A stretch of 58,829 bases of DNA from Bradyrhizobium sp. YR681. Lineage in GTDB: Bacteria > Pseudomonadota > Alphaproteobacteria > Rhizobiales > Xanthobacteraceae. The DNA lies in contig NZ_AKIY01000013.1 of assembly GCF_000282615.1 (NCBI RefSeq), forward strand, positions 1 through 58,829, read 5' to 3'. Both the position numbers and the translations under genes were made by a program. Within the stretch, counting starts at the first letter, position 1. Each line of letters opens with the position of its first letter. This document shows positions 15,664 to 23,581 of this stretch, one piece after another. Below the pieces are notes generated by a model that searched no databases, was not told where the DNA came from, and saw only the letters and a program-made list of their open reading frames with translations.

Positions 15664-15736
15664 CAATTCCAAGAGTTGTAGCCGCGGATTTGGTCTGCGA
15701 TAGTACCAATTCCATGCAAAAAATTCCGACCAATTC
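15664..15736. promoter_or_regulatory. Repeated CAATTC motifs in a divergent promoter
   Basis: CAATTCC occurs at 15664-15670 and 15707-15713, and CAATTC at 15731-15736, within and just beyond the 73-base gap between the PNPOx-like and MocR-like genes. MocR-type regulators usually bind direct repeats at their own divergent promoter. The spacing is irregular and the last copy is inside the coding start, so this is a weak candidate. Confidence 0.3.
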
Positions 15737-17183
15737 TCCCTCCCCGGCCAAGGCCGAGCTGCCGCTCGACCTCGCTGGCCCGCACATCACGCCGGATGCT
15801 TCCGCCGCGCACCGGCTGTACCAGGCGCTGTGCGAAATGATCGTCTCCGGTCTCGTGAAGCCAGGCGAGCCGCTGCCGCCGTCGCGGACGCTGGCGAAGC
15901 AGACCGGATTTCGGCGCAACGCCATCGTCACCGCCTATGAGCGCTTGATCGCCGACGGCTTTGCCGACGCAACGATCGGCTCCGGCACATTCGTGGCCGC
16001 GCGCATTCCCGCGCCTGCACTCGAGCCGAACAGAGCGAAGATCGTGGTCGAGGCGCCCCGGCAAGGCGCATTCGCGCTCGGCTGCACCCATATCGACGAG
16101 CGCGCCGTGCAGCGGTTTCGCGCGTTCGTCGGCCGGCGCATGCGTGCGTTCGGGTCGGAGCATCTGCACTACGGCGATCCGCGCGGCAGCCGCGAGCTGC
16201 GCGCGGCAATCGCCGATCATCTGCTGTCGGCGCGCGGCCTGCGCTGCGATCCCGACCAGATCATGCTCACGTCAGGTACGTTGCATGCGCTGCGCATCGT
16301 GCTGAGCGCGATCCTCAAGCCAAACGATCAGGTCTGGTGCGAAGACCCAGGTTATCCCGCCGCGCGCAAGACGATCGCGCATTGCGGCTATCGCGCCGTG
16401 CCCGTTCCCGTCGACGAGCACGGCATGCGTGTCGCCAAGGGCCGCACGACGGGGCCGAAGGCACGTGCGGCCTATGTCACGCCCTCGCACCAGTTTCCAC
16501 TGGGGGTGCAGATGTCGATGCCGCGACGGCTGGAGTTACTTGACTGGGCCAGACAGGCCGGCGCCTTCGTGCTGGAGGACGATTACGACAGCGAGTTCCG
16601 CTATGACGGCGCGCCGCTGATGTCGCTCGCCGGGATCGACCATCTCCAGCGCGTGATCTACATGGGCACGTTCGCCAAGACGCTGTTTCCAGGCCTGCGC
16701 ATCGGCTATTGCGCCCTGCCCGAGCGACTGGTCGCGGATGTCACCGCTGCGCGCGCCGCGCTCGATCGCTTTCCCGGCACGCTGATGGAAGGCGCGGTCG
16801 CCGACATGCTCAATTCCGGCGCGTTCGCCGCGAACCTGAAGCGCGTGCGAAAGCTCTATCGCCAAGCGCGCGACGCGCTGGTGGAGACGCTCGAAGCTGC
16901 GTCCGATGGCGTGCTGTCGGTGCCGGTGCCCTCGCAAGGGCTGCACCTCGTCGCCCGGTTCGACACGTCAGTCGATCTTGCAGTTGCCGCACAGGCGAAG
17001 CAGGCCGCCGGCGCGGAGGGCTGGTTGCTCGCCGATACCTATTCGCGCGCGCGTCCCTTGCCCGGATTCGTTCTGGGATTTTCCGGGCACGCGGTTCCAA
17101 TGCTCAAGGCATCCGCGGAGCGGCTCGCGCGGGAATCACGCGCTGCCCTGCGTGCCAAGGGCAAATCGACCCGGCAGGCGTGA
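15714..17183 (+). CDS. MocR/PdxR-type GntR regulator with aminotransferase-like domain
   Basis: The gene encodes a 489-residue protein. The N-terminal winged helix (about 30-100) contains RLYQALCEMIVSGLVKPGEPLPPSRTLAKQTGFRRNAIVTAYERLIADGF. The C-terminal fold-type I aminotransferase-like domain has HYGDPRGSRELRAAIADHL, SGTLHALRIVL, EDPGYPAAR, the cofactor-site DDYDSEFRYDG, and the PLP Lys in YMGTFAKTLFPGLRIGY. Such proteins sense PLP or its adducts and control B6, GABA or taurine genes. The likely target is the divergent PNPOx-like gene 73 bases away. Confidence 0.93.
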   Translation: MQKIPTNSPSPAKAELPLDLAGPHITPDASAAHRLYQALCEMIVSGLVKPGEPLPPSRTLAKQTGFRRNAIVTAYERLIADGFADATIGSGTFVAARIPAPALEPNRAKIVVEAPRQGAFALGCTHIDERAVQRFRAFVGRRMRAFGSEHLHYGDPRGSRELRAAIADHLLSARGLRCDPDQIMLTSGTLHALRIVLSAILKPNDQVWCEDPGYPAARKTIAHCGYRAVPVPVDEHGMRVAKGRTTGPKARAAYVTPSHQFPLGVQMSMPRRLELLDWARQAGAFVLEDDYDSEFRYDGAPLMSLAGIDHLQRVIYMGTFAKTLFPGLRIGYCALPERLVADVTAARAALDRFPGTLMEGAVADMLNSGAFAANLKRVRKLYRQARDALVETLEAASDGVLSVPVPSQGLHLVARFDTSVDLAVAAQAKQAAGAEGWLLADTYSRARPLPGFVLGFSGHAVPMLKASAERLARESRAALRAKGKSTRQA

Positions 17184-17251
17184 CGAAGGGTTCCCTATCA
17201 GAATCGCTTGCCGCTCCCTACATTGCGGCCTCAATTCCGGGAGCTTTCATC

Positions 17252-17497
17252 ATGTCACTCCGCCGTACCGCCTGCCTTTCGCTCCTGATCGCCAGCGCGC
17301 TTGCCTCGACGGCGAATGCGGCCACGGTCGGACGCGTGGAGGACATCACCGATCTGAAGCTCGGTCAGCGTGTGCTGGTGGATGATGGAACCTGCCCGGC
17401 CGGACAGGTCAAGGAAGTGCGCGGCGCGAAAATGACCGACAAGGGCATCGCGCGCACCAGCGCCTGCGTGCCGCGCTACGGCCCCAAGACGAAGTAA
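17252..17497 (+). CDS. Small exported protein (DUF6719-like)
   Basis: The gene encodes 81 residues. MSLRRTACLSLLIASALASTANA is a signal peptide. The mature part has two Cys (DDGTCPAGQVKEV...TSACVPRYGPK) that could form a disulfide. It is a lineage-type small periplasmic protein; the DUF name is from memory and uncertain. It ends three bases before the stop of the convergent gene. Confidence 0.7.
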   Translation: MSLRRTACLSLLIASALASTANAATVGRVEDITDLKLGQRVLVDDGTCPAGQVKEVRGAKMTDKGIARTSACVPRYGPKTK

Positions 17498-17500
17498 CGG

Positions 17501-17866
17501 CTACGACTTCGCCGGATCGAACATGCACTGCAAGGTCGGCTTGGCGATCTTGGTGAAGGTCGGGCCGATCTCGCTTTGCTTGGATGTCGGCACCCAGTCG
17601 GTCTCGATCGTCGGCACGCCGGTCTCGCTGATGCCGCGCAGCAGCGCCTCGCGCAGATCGCGGTCCTCGACGACGGCGGCGGCATGGTCATGCAGGCAGC
17701 CGCAGACTTCCTCCGGATGCTCCCAGCGCCCAAGCATGCGCGGCGCGCACTGACGCACGAACTCGGTGCGTGGATCCGGCAGCCTTGAGGGCGCACGCAC
17801 CTGCGCCTGCACGGAACTGACGGTCAGGAACGAGATGAAGGCGGCGGCGCAGAAACGACGGAACAT
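17501..17866 (-). CDS. Exported Cys-containing hypothetical protein
   Basis: The gene encodes 121 residues. The start at 17866 opens a signal peptide MFRRFCAAAFISFLTVSSVQAQ; an upstream in-frame stretch lacks protein character. The mature part has four Cys (RQCAPRM, EEVCGCLHDHAAAV and LQCMF) and a His pair, which suggests disulfides or metal binding. Function unknown. The 54-residue exported-protein gene lies 34 bases upstream on the same strand. Confidence 0.72.
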   Translation of the reverse strand: MFRRFCAAAFISFLTVSSVQAQVRAPSRLPDPRTEFVRQCAPRMLGRWEHPEEVCGCLHDHAAAVVEDRDLREALLRGISETGVPTIETDWVPTSKQSEIGPTFTKIAKPTLQCMFDPAKS

Positions 17867-17900
17867 GATGGCCTTTGCCGGCTGATTTTCTTGTTGGCGA

Positions 17901-18065
17901 TCAGAAACGCGCGGCGACGACGATTGGCTGCGGCGCGGTCGTCGTGATCGGCGTACCGCTGTACTGGAAGGTGCCGATCCCCGGGAGACCGCCCTCGGGC
18001 GTCCCCGCGAACGAGGAACCGGCGAGCACGAAACCGAAAGCAAGGATGAAGCTGAGCGCGCGCAT
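17901..18065 (-). CDS. 54-residue small exported protein
   Basis: Translating the minus strand from the ATG at 18065 gives MRALSFILAFGFVLAGSSFA (signal peptide) followed by a short mature part containing GLPGIGTFQYSGTPI and ending VVAARF. The GxGTFxYxGxPI pattern is one I associate with very small exported proteins that are numerous in Bradyrhizobium; the function is unknown. A different frame on the plus strand is also open here but has no signal or family features. Confidence 0.65.
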   Translation of the reverse strand: MRALSFILAFGFVLAGSSFAGTPEGGLPGIGTFQYSGTPITTTAPQPIVVAARF

Positions 18066-18481
18066 GGTCTTGTCCCTCAATCCCGAGGCCGGCGGTGCGC
18101 CGTCTTCGTTGTAAAGCTGATAACCATCGGCGGTTTCGCGCGTGATGCGCCAAAAGCGGAAAATGGTTTCGTCTTTGTGAGAATTGTTTCGTCGCAGCCT
18201 GGGCGACGAAACATTCGACGGAAAATCCCAATCTTATCAGATGGGTCGCGCGGCAACTCAAGGTCGCCTGGCAAGCTTTGTTTGCCCTTGAAAACATGCG
18301 GCCCGCAGCCCGCTGTCATGCGCGCGCCTTACCTGCTTCACATGCACTTTACGTTTTTCTGCTGAACAGAAGCTCAAACGAAGGCTGGGTCCCATCGAAC
18401 CGGGGGCGCTTCGGCTGCGACCCAAGCCATCGGAACCGAGACGCCCGGATCACCGGGCGCGTTATTTGAGGGATAGCCATC
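18066..18481. other. Intergenic region with a hairpin before a small ORF
   Basis: No convincing gene was found in this 416-base stretch, whose first half is less GC-rich than the surroundings. A hairpin CGCCCGG-ATCA-CCGGGCG at 18442-18459 is followed by GTTATTTGAGGGA, which runs into the ribosome-binding site of the ORF at 18482. It could be a terminator or a leader structure. Confidence 0.4.
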
Positions 18482-18682
18482 ATGATGGCGCAAGATCGCG
18501 CAACGACGCGCGAGGCGGACCAGGGGACGGACCGCGGAGATCAAAGACCCGGCACCGCTTCGCCGAGCGAGATGGCGCAGCAATCGCGCCGCGGCTACGA
18601 TGCCGCGCCGCAAAAATTCGTGCGGTTGACCGGCTCGCATCTTGCGAAACCGCGGGCCAACCGCAACGGCGTCACTGAGTGA
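18482..18682 (+). CDS. Putative 66-residue hydrophilic protein
   Basis: Tandem ATGs at 18482 follow GAGGGA at eight bases. The product is highly charged and low in hydrophobic residues (MMAQDRATTREADQG..., QQSRRGYDAAPQKFVRL), so it is likely disordered. Its last 11 bases overlap the end of the convergent CreA gene. Other frames are also open here, so the call rests on the ribosome-binding site. Confidence 0.4.
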   Translation: MMAQDRATTREADQGTDRGDQRPGTASPSEMAQQSRRGYDAAPQKFVRLTGSHLAKPRANRNGVTE

Positions 18683-19220
18683 AGAATTCGCCGCACTTCT
18701 GGACGCTGGCGTCGGCCGGTCCCCACGGCATGATCGGCACGGTCGAGGTCGAGTTCTTCGGCGATCCCTCGATCAACCTGTCCGAATAGACCATGTAGAC
18801 CAGCACGTTGCGCTTGGCGTCGCAGCCACGCACGATCTGCATCTTCTTGAAGAACAGCGAGCGCCGCTGGCGGAACATGTCGTCCCCCTGCTCCATCTTG
18901 TTCTTGAACTTGATCGGACCGACCTGGCGGCAGGCGAGCGAGATGTCCGAGACCTCCTCGGCAAGGCCGAGCCAGCCCTTGAAGCCGCCCTTCTCCGGCA
19001 CCGTGAAATGACAGGCGACGCCCTCGACCTCGGGGTCGTCGAGGCCATAGGTCGCAAGCTTATCGTTCGGGCTCATCCATTTGAACACGGTGGAGCGGCG
19101 GAAGATCAGGTCGGGCTCATCGGCAGCCGATGCAGACGCCATGGGCATGGCCAGAGCCAGGAGGAATAAAGCAAGGCCTTTCAAGCGGATGCCAGAAAGA
19201 CCGGGGAAACGAGATGACAT
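18672..19220 (-). CDS. creA: CreA family protein
   Basis: The gene encodes 182 residues. The ATG at 19220 is preceded by GGAG at six bases and opens a long signal sequence ending ASASAADEPD. The mature domain shows CreA features: FRRSTVFKWMSPNDKLATYGLDDPEVEGVACHFTVPEKGG, then DISLACRQVGPI, SLFFKKMQIVRGCD and LVYMVYSDRLIEGSPKNSTSTVPIMPW. CreA is a widespread periplasmic or secreted protein of unknown biochemical role. It is divergent from the L,D-transpeptidase gene. Confidence 0.92.
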   Translation of the reverse strand: MSSRFPGLSGIRLKGLALFLLALAMPMASASAADEPDLIFRRSTVFKWMSPNDKLATYGLDDPEVEGVACHFTVPEKGGFKGWLGLAEEVSDISLACRQVGPIKFKNKMEQGDDMFRQRRSLFFKKMQIVRGCDAKRNVLVYMVYSDRLIEGSPKNSTSTVPIMPWGPADASVQKCGEFFTQ

Positions 19221-19416
19221 GAAGTTCTCCGGTAACAAGTCCCTGCAATGTAGGAACGCGACAGCCGGACAGGAAGATGACGGGCCCCCGGAAGCGGCCG
19301 CCGTTTACCGCTCCGTGAGGCTTTTTTGCTACGGTTTGGACAAAAGTCGCTGACGGCAGAACTGCCCTGCTGGTGAACGCGTATCCCCTCTGAGAGACTA
19401 ACGTCTGATTTGGATT

Positions 19417-21093
19417 ATGGATTCGAGGATGAATAGCGTGAACGGGTCCGGTTTTTCTGCCAAGCCGACGCGGCTTTGGCAGGTCGCGATTTTGACGGCG
19501 GCGGGTGCGATCGGTACGGCAAGCCAGGCGGAAGCAGCGTTTTACTATTGGACGGATTATTCCGACGGGTCCTACGGACGGCAGGAGCGGCATCCTGATG
19601 AGCCGCGGCAGAAGCCGCCGAAGCGCAGCAGCGCCGCCGGCAAGAAGCAAGTCGTTGCCGAAAAGGAAGTCGGCACCAAGCCGCAAGGTCCCCTCGTCAT
19701 CGTCGTCTCGATCGACCGGCAGAAGGTGACGGTCTACGACACCAATGGCGTGTTCGCGGAGTCCCCGGTGTCGACCGGCATGAAGGGCCATTCGACGCCG
19801 ATGGGTGTGTTCAGCATCATCCAGAAGCACAAATTCCACCATTCCAACATCTATAGCGGCGCGCCGATGCCGTACATGCAGCGGATCACCTGGTCCGGCG
19901 TTGCAATGCATGCCGGCGTGCTACCGGGCTATCCGGCGTCGCATGGCTGCATCCGCATGCCGATGGCATTCGCGACGAAGATGTGGAACTGGACCAAGAT
20001 GGGTGCGCGCGTCATCGTCTCGCCGGGCGAGATGACGCCGCATGGCTTCCAGCACCCGCTCCTCGCCTCGACGCGCGTGGCGCCGCAGCCCGCGGCCAGC
20101 CTTGAGCCGCAAACCAATGCCGGCGACAAGGCCGACAAGGGCGCGGCCGGAGCCAAGGTCACCGAAGCCAAGCTGCCGGAGACAAAGACCGCGAGCGCGG
20201 ACAGCGTGCTCGAACTGCGCTCGTCGGTCGGCCATACCGTGATGTCGGATGTGACCACCGGCAATGCGCCGGTGCGCGAGGAAGCGACGTCGCCGGTCAA
20301 GATCGAGACCAAGACCGCCGAGGCATCTGACGCGGCCAAGCCGGTGTCGGAAGAGGCCGACAAGCCCGAGAGCACTGAAGCGAAGCCCGCCGAGACCGCG
20401 CAAGCGCCGAAGGCTTCGATGCCGACGGACGAGAAACCCGCCGATAAGATCGAGGCAGCCAAATCCGAACCGACCAGGTCCGAACCCGCGAAAGCAGAGC
20501 CGGCCAGGACTGAAGCGGCCGACACCGCGAAGAAGCCTGACGCGGCCATGACGGCTACGGCGCCTGTGCCCGATGCCAAGAAGGACGAGAGCCGCCTCGC
20601 CGATCCCGCGCCGGCCGCAAAGCCGGACGCGCCGAAGCGGGCCGGCCAGATCGCGGTCTTTATCAGCCGCAAGGATTCCAAGCTCTACGTGCGGCAGAAC
20701 TTTGCGCCACTGTTCGATGTGCCCGTCACGATCGCCGCAAGCGACCGGCCGCTCGGCACGCATGTCTTCACCGCCGAGGTCGACAAGGCCGATTCCAATG
20801 CGCTGCATTGGTCGGTGGTCTCGCTGCCAGTCTCCGCCCGCTCGGCCGCGCGCGAGGATGACAGCCGCATGACGCGCCGCAAGGGTGGCGCCGCCGTGAT
20901 CCCCGTCGCCGCAAAGCCCGTGGTGACGCCGGACAGCCCGGCCGAAGCCCTCGACCGTATCGCGATCCCCGCCGACACCATGGCGAAGATCAACGAGATG
21001 CTGACGTCAGGCGGTTCGATCATCGTCTCCGACCAGGGCATCAACCAGGGCGAGACCGGCGAAGGCACCGATTTCATCGTCCGTCTGTACTAG
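19417..21093 (+). CDS. L,D-transpeptidase (YkuD) with second, degenerate YkuD-like domain
   Basis: The gene encodes 558 residues. It has an N-terminal signal (to about 40), a basic linker, then a YkuD catalytic domain (about 90-203) with HAGVLPGYPASHGCIRMP carrying His 165, His 176 and Cys 178. A 200-residue linker rich in Lys, Glu, Ala and Pro follows (about 215-405). The C-terminal domain begins QIAVFISRKDSKLYVRQNFAPLF and repeats the first-strand layout of YkuD (IVVSIDRQKVTVYDTNGVF), with GTHVFTAEV matching GVFSIIQK, but has no HGC motif. The enzyme probably cross-links peptidoglycan or attaches proteins to it. Starts at 19429 or a GTG at 19438 (better Shine-Dalgarno, GAGGA) are possible. 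Confidence 0.9.
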   Translation: MDSRMNSVNGSGFSAKPTRLWQVAILTAAGAIGTASQAEAAFYYWTDYSDGSYGRQERHPDEPRQKPPKRSSAAGKKQVVAEKEVGTKPQGPLVIVVSIDRQKVTVYDTNGVFAESPVSTGMKGHSTPMGVFSIIQKHKFHHSNIYSGAPMPYMQRITWSGVAMHAGVLPGYPASHGCIRMPMAFATKMWNWTKMGARVIVSPGEMTPHGFQHPLLASTRVAPQPAASLEPQTNAGDKADKGAAGAKVTEAKLPETKTASADSVLELRSSVGHTVMSDVTTGNAPVREEATSPVKIETKTAEASDAAKPVSEEADKPESTEAKPAETAQAPKASMPTDEKPADKIEAAKSEPTRSEPAKAEPARTEAADTAKKPDAAMTATAPVPDAKKDESRLADPAPAAKPDAPKRAGQIAVFISRKDSKLYVRQNFAPLFDVPVTIAASDRPLGTHVFTAEVDKADSNALHWSVVSLPVSARSAAREDDSRMTRRKGGAAVIPVAAKPVVTPDSPAEALDRIAIPADTMAKINEMLTSGGSIIVSDQGINQGETGEGTDFIVRLY

Positions 21094-21185
21094 GACGCTT
21101 CACCGCGCCAGATAACGCGGTGTTGACGAGGCTGATCGCTGCGGCGGAGTAACATGCGCTCCGGATCATTTCGGGGGACGCCGTC

Positions 21186-21755
21186 ATGATGAATCGCAGA
21201 GCCATGCTCATCGCGGCGCTTGCAGGCGCAGTCGCGCCGGTGACGCGCGCGCTCGCCGATGGCGGCATGAGCCGGATCGCGGCCTACGCTTTCTCCTTCC
21301 CTGCGTTGACCGGTGACGACATCCGCCTCGCGGCTTTCACCGGCAAGCCGCTGCTGGTGGTCAATACGGCCTCGCTCTGCGGCTACACTCCGCAATACGC
21401 AGGCCTGCAAGAGCTCTGGAGCGAGTTTCGCGCGCGCGGGCTCACCGTGATCGGCGTGCCCTCCAACGATTTCGGCGGCCAGGAGCCCGGCGGCACCAGC
21501 GAGATCACGGAGACCGCACATCACCAATACGGCGTTACCTTCCCGATCGCGGCCAAGGCCGCGGTGGTCGGCGCCAAGGCGCACCCGTTCTACAAATGGG
21601 CCGCAGAGGCGCGCCCTCGCGAAGTTCCGCGCTGGAACTTCCACAAATACCTGATCGGCCGCGACGGCTATATCGCCGAGGTCTTTGCCTCAGCCATCGA
21701 GCCGGCCGACACCCGGATCAAGACCGCGATCGCCAAGGCGTTGGCCGACAGCTGA
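21186..21755 (+). CDS. Exported glutathione peroxidase-like protein
   Basis: The gene encodes 189 residues. A Tat/Sec-like leader (MMNRRAMLIAALAGAVAPVTRALA) precedes the thioredoxin-fold peroxidase: LLVVNTASLCGYTPQYAGLQELW with the peroxidatic Cys, GVPSNDFGGQEPG with the conserved Gln, and PRWNFHKYLIGRDG supplying Trp and Asn of the tetrad. It reduces hydroperoxides, probably using thioredoxin-like donors. Export to the periplasm is less usual for this family and fits the envelope genes around it. Confidence 0.9.
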   Translation: MMNRRAMLIAALAGAVAPVTRALADGGMSRIAAYAFSFPALTGDDIRLAAFTGKPLLVVNTASLCGYTPQYAGLQELWSEFRARGLTVIGVPSNDFGGQEPGGTSEITETAHHQYGVTFPIAAKAAVVGAKAHPFYKWAAEARPREVPRWNFHKYLIGRDGYIAEVFASAIEPADTRIKTAIAKALADS

Positions 21756-21919
21756 GGCACGCAAGCCTCATCCGGCTGGGCACAATTGTGGCGGGGTGCC
21801 AAACAGCCGTTGCCATGGCGAGGGCCCACCATCTAGGCTAGGATCGTTTGGGGCAGGATGGTTTTGCCGGAAGCAAAAAGCCACGGCAGAACAACGGGAT
21901 CAATCTCGAGGACAACACC

Positions 21920-22948
21920 ATGCGTGTGGCGGCAGGACTGATTTTGGCAAGCGCGGTATCGATCGCGATGACAGGCGCGGCATGGTCGCAGACCCCTGCC
22001 GCAAAGCCCGCAGCCGCCACGCAAGCCGCACCGGCTGCAACGCCCGCCGCAGCGACGCAAGCCGCCCCGGGCACATCAACGCCTGCAGCCGCAGCGCCGG
22101 CGCAAGCGGGCTTCGTCAATCCGCCTCCGCCGCAGCAGGCGCCGCAGCCGGCCCGCGCGGCCTGCAACACGCAAGGCGCGCTCGGCGTCGCCCGCACCGT
22201 CGAGATCGACACCACGGGCGGTCCGGGCTTCGGCTTCGAGCATTTCAAGGAGCTCGACTTCCTGCGTGACAAGGAGGTCGTGCTGACCTTCGACGACGGC
22301 CCCTGGCCGAAGAACACGCCCGCGGTGCTGAAGGCGCTTGCCGACGAATGCACCACCGGAATCTTCTTCTCGATCGGCAAGCACGCGACCTACGAGCCGG
22401 AGATCCTCAAGCAGGTCTATGCGGCCGGCCACACCGTGGGCAGCCATACCTGGTCACACGCCAATCTCAACAACAAGAAGCTCACCGAAGCGCAGCGCAA
22501 GGAAGAGATCGAGAAGGGCCTGTCCGCGGTGAAGTGGGCGCTCGGCGGCATCGCGCCCTCGCCGTTCTTCCGCTTCCCCGCGCTCCAGCATCCGCCGGAG
22601 ATGGTCACCTATCTCGGCAATCGCAACATGGCGATCTTCTCCTGCGACATCGACTCGTTCGACTTCAAGGCGTCCAAGCCCGAGAAGGTGGTCGAGACCG
22701 TGATGAAGAAGCTCGACAACAAGGGCAAGGGCATCATCCTGATGCACGACTTCCAGAAGCACACCGCCGAAGCCCTGCCCGAGCTGCTCAAGCGGCTGAA
22801 GGCCGGCGGCTACAAGGTGGTGGCGATGCGCGCCAAATTCCCGGCGTCGACCCTGCCCGAATACGACCAGGAGCTGCTCAAGGACGTCAAGCTGCCGACG
22901 GTGAGCACCCGGCCGGTCAACAGCGTCGTGACGACGGTCTCGGAATAG
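21920..22948 (+). CDS. Exported polysaccharide deacetylase (NodB homology domain)
   Basis: The gene encodes 342 residues. The signal peptide ends about residue 23; then comes an Ala/Pro-rich linker (24-80) and the NodB domain from about 118. Metal and catalytic residues are visible: TFDDGP (Asp 125, Asp 126), GSHTWSH (His 176, His 180), then the RFPALQHP arginine motif, DIDSFDF, and the late His in IILMHDFQKHTAEALPELL. It removes acetyl groups from a cell-wall or surface polysaccharide. The ATG at 21920 starts the signal. The following gene begins eight bases after its stop. Confidence 0.92.
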   Translation: MRVAAGLILASAVSIAMTGAAWSQTPAAKPAAATQAAPAATPAAATQAAPGTSTPAAAAPAQAGFVNPPPPQQAPQPARAACNTQGALGVARTVEIDTTGGPGFGFEHFKELDFLRDKEVVLTFDDGPWPKNTPAVLKALADECTTGIFFSIGKHATYEPEILKQVYAAGHTVGSHTWSHANLNNKKLTEAQRKEEIEKGLSAVKWALGGIAPSPFFRFPALQHPPEMVTYLGNRNMAIFSCDIDSFDFKASKPEKVVETVMKKLDNKGKGIILMHDFQKHTAEALPELLKRLKAGGYKVVAMRAKFPASTLPEYDQELLKDVKLPTVSTRPVNSVVTTVSE

Positions 22949-22955
22949 ACTGCAA

Positions 22956-23519
22956 TTGTCTTTCCGGTTCGAAGGTTACGTCATCGTCTCGGCGGACGGC
23001 ATGCTTGCCGATCCGTCGCACATCATGCCGCCCACGCTCGTCTTCGAAGGCGACAAGCGCTTTTTCGAGCAGGCGCTTGATCGCGCCGCGATCGTCGTTC
23101 ACGGCGGGCACTCGCACGAGCAGCAGCCGAATTCGCCGAAGCGCAAGCGGCTGATCCTCACGCGCAAGATCAAGGCGCTCACGGTCGATCCGGAGATGCC
23201 GAACGCGACGCTGTGGAATCCGGAGCATGCGAGCTTCGAGGAGGCCTGCGCTTTCGCCGACGTCGCCTCCGGCACGGTCGCAATCATCGGCGGCCCCGTC
23301 GTGTTCGACATGTTCATGGACCGCTACGACACGTTCTGGCTGTCGGAAGCTCCGCATGTGCGGCTGCCCGGCGGTGAAGGCTGCTTCGTCGGCGTGCCGG
23401 AGCGGACGCCACATGAGGTGTTGGCGTCACACGGGCTGAAGCCGGGGGCGCCGTATCTGCTCGACGCGGCGCATGAGGTGACCGTCACGCCGTGGCGGCC
23501 GGCGAGAGGCTCCACTTAA
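22956..23519 (+). CDS. Dihydrofolate reductase/RibD C-terminal-fold protein
   Basis: The gene encodes 187 residues starting at a TTG. The fold is suggested by FEGYVIVSADGMLADPS at the start, RAAIVVHGGHSHEQQPNSPKRKRLILTRKI in the middle and TVAIIGGPVVFDMFMDRYDTFWLSEAPHVRLPGGEGCF, which resembles the GG-containing NADPH site and the LPGG...F region of DHFR-like reductases. The substrate is unknown. It closely follows the deacetylase gene and may be co-transcribed. Confidence 0.72.
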   Translation: MSFRFEGYVIVSADGMLADPSHIMPPTLVFEGDKRFFEQALDRAAIVVHGGHSHEQQPNSPKRKRLILTRKIKALTVDPEMPNATLWNPEHASFEEACAFADVASGTVAIIGGPVVFDMFMDRYDTFWLSEAPHVRLPGGEGCFVGVPERTPHEVLASHGLKPGAPYLLDAAHEVTVTPWRPARGST

Positions 23520-23581
23520 AACTCGCAAAACAACCCCATGCACAGTACCGGTATTTTGCTACCAGCGATTATCTTGCGGAT

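Noticed and set aside
21121..21180. TTGACG box before the glutathione peroxidase gene
   Set aside because: The only TAACAT-like -10 is about 22 bases away, outside the normal spacing.
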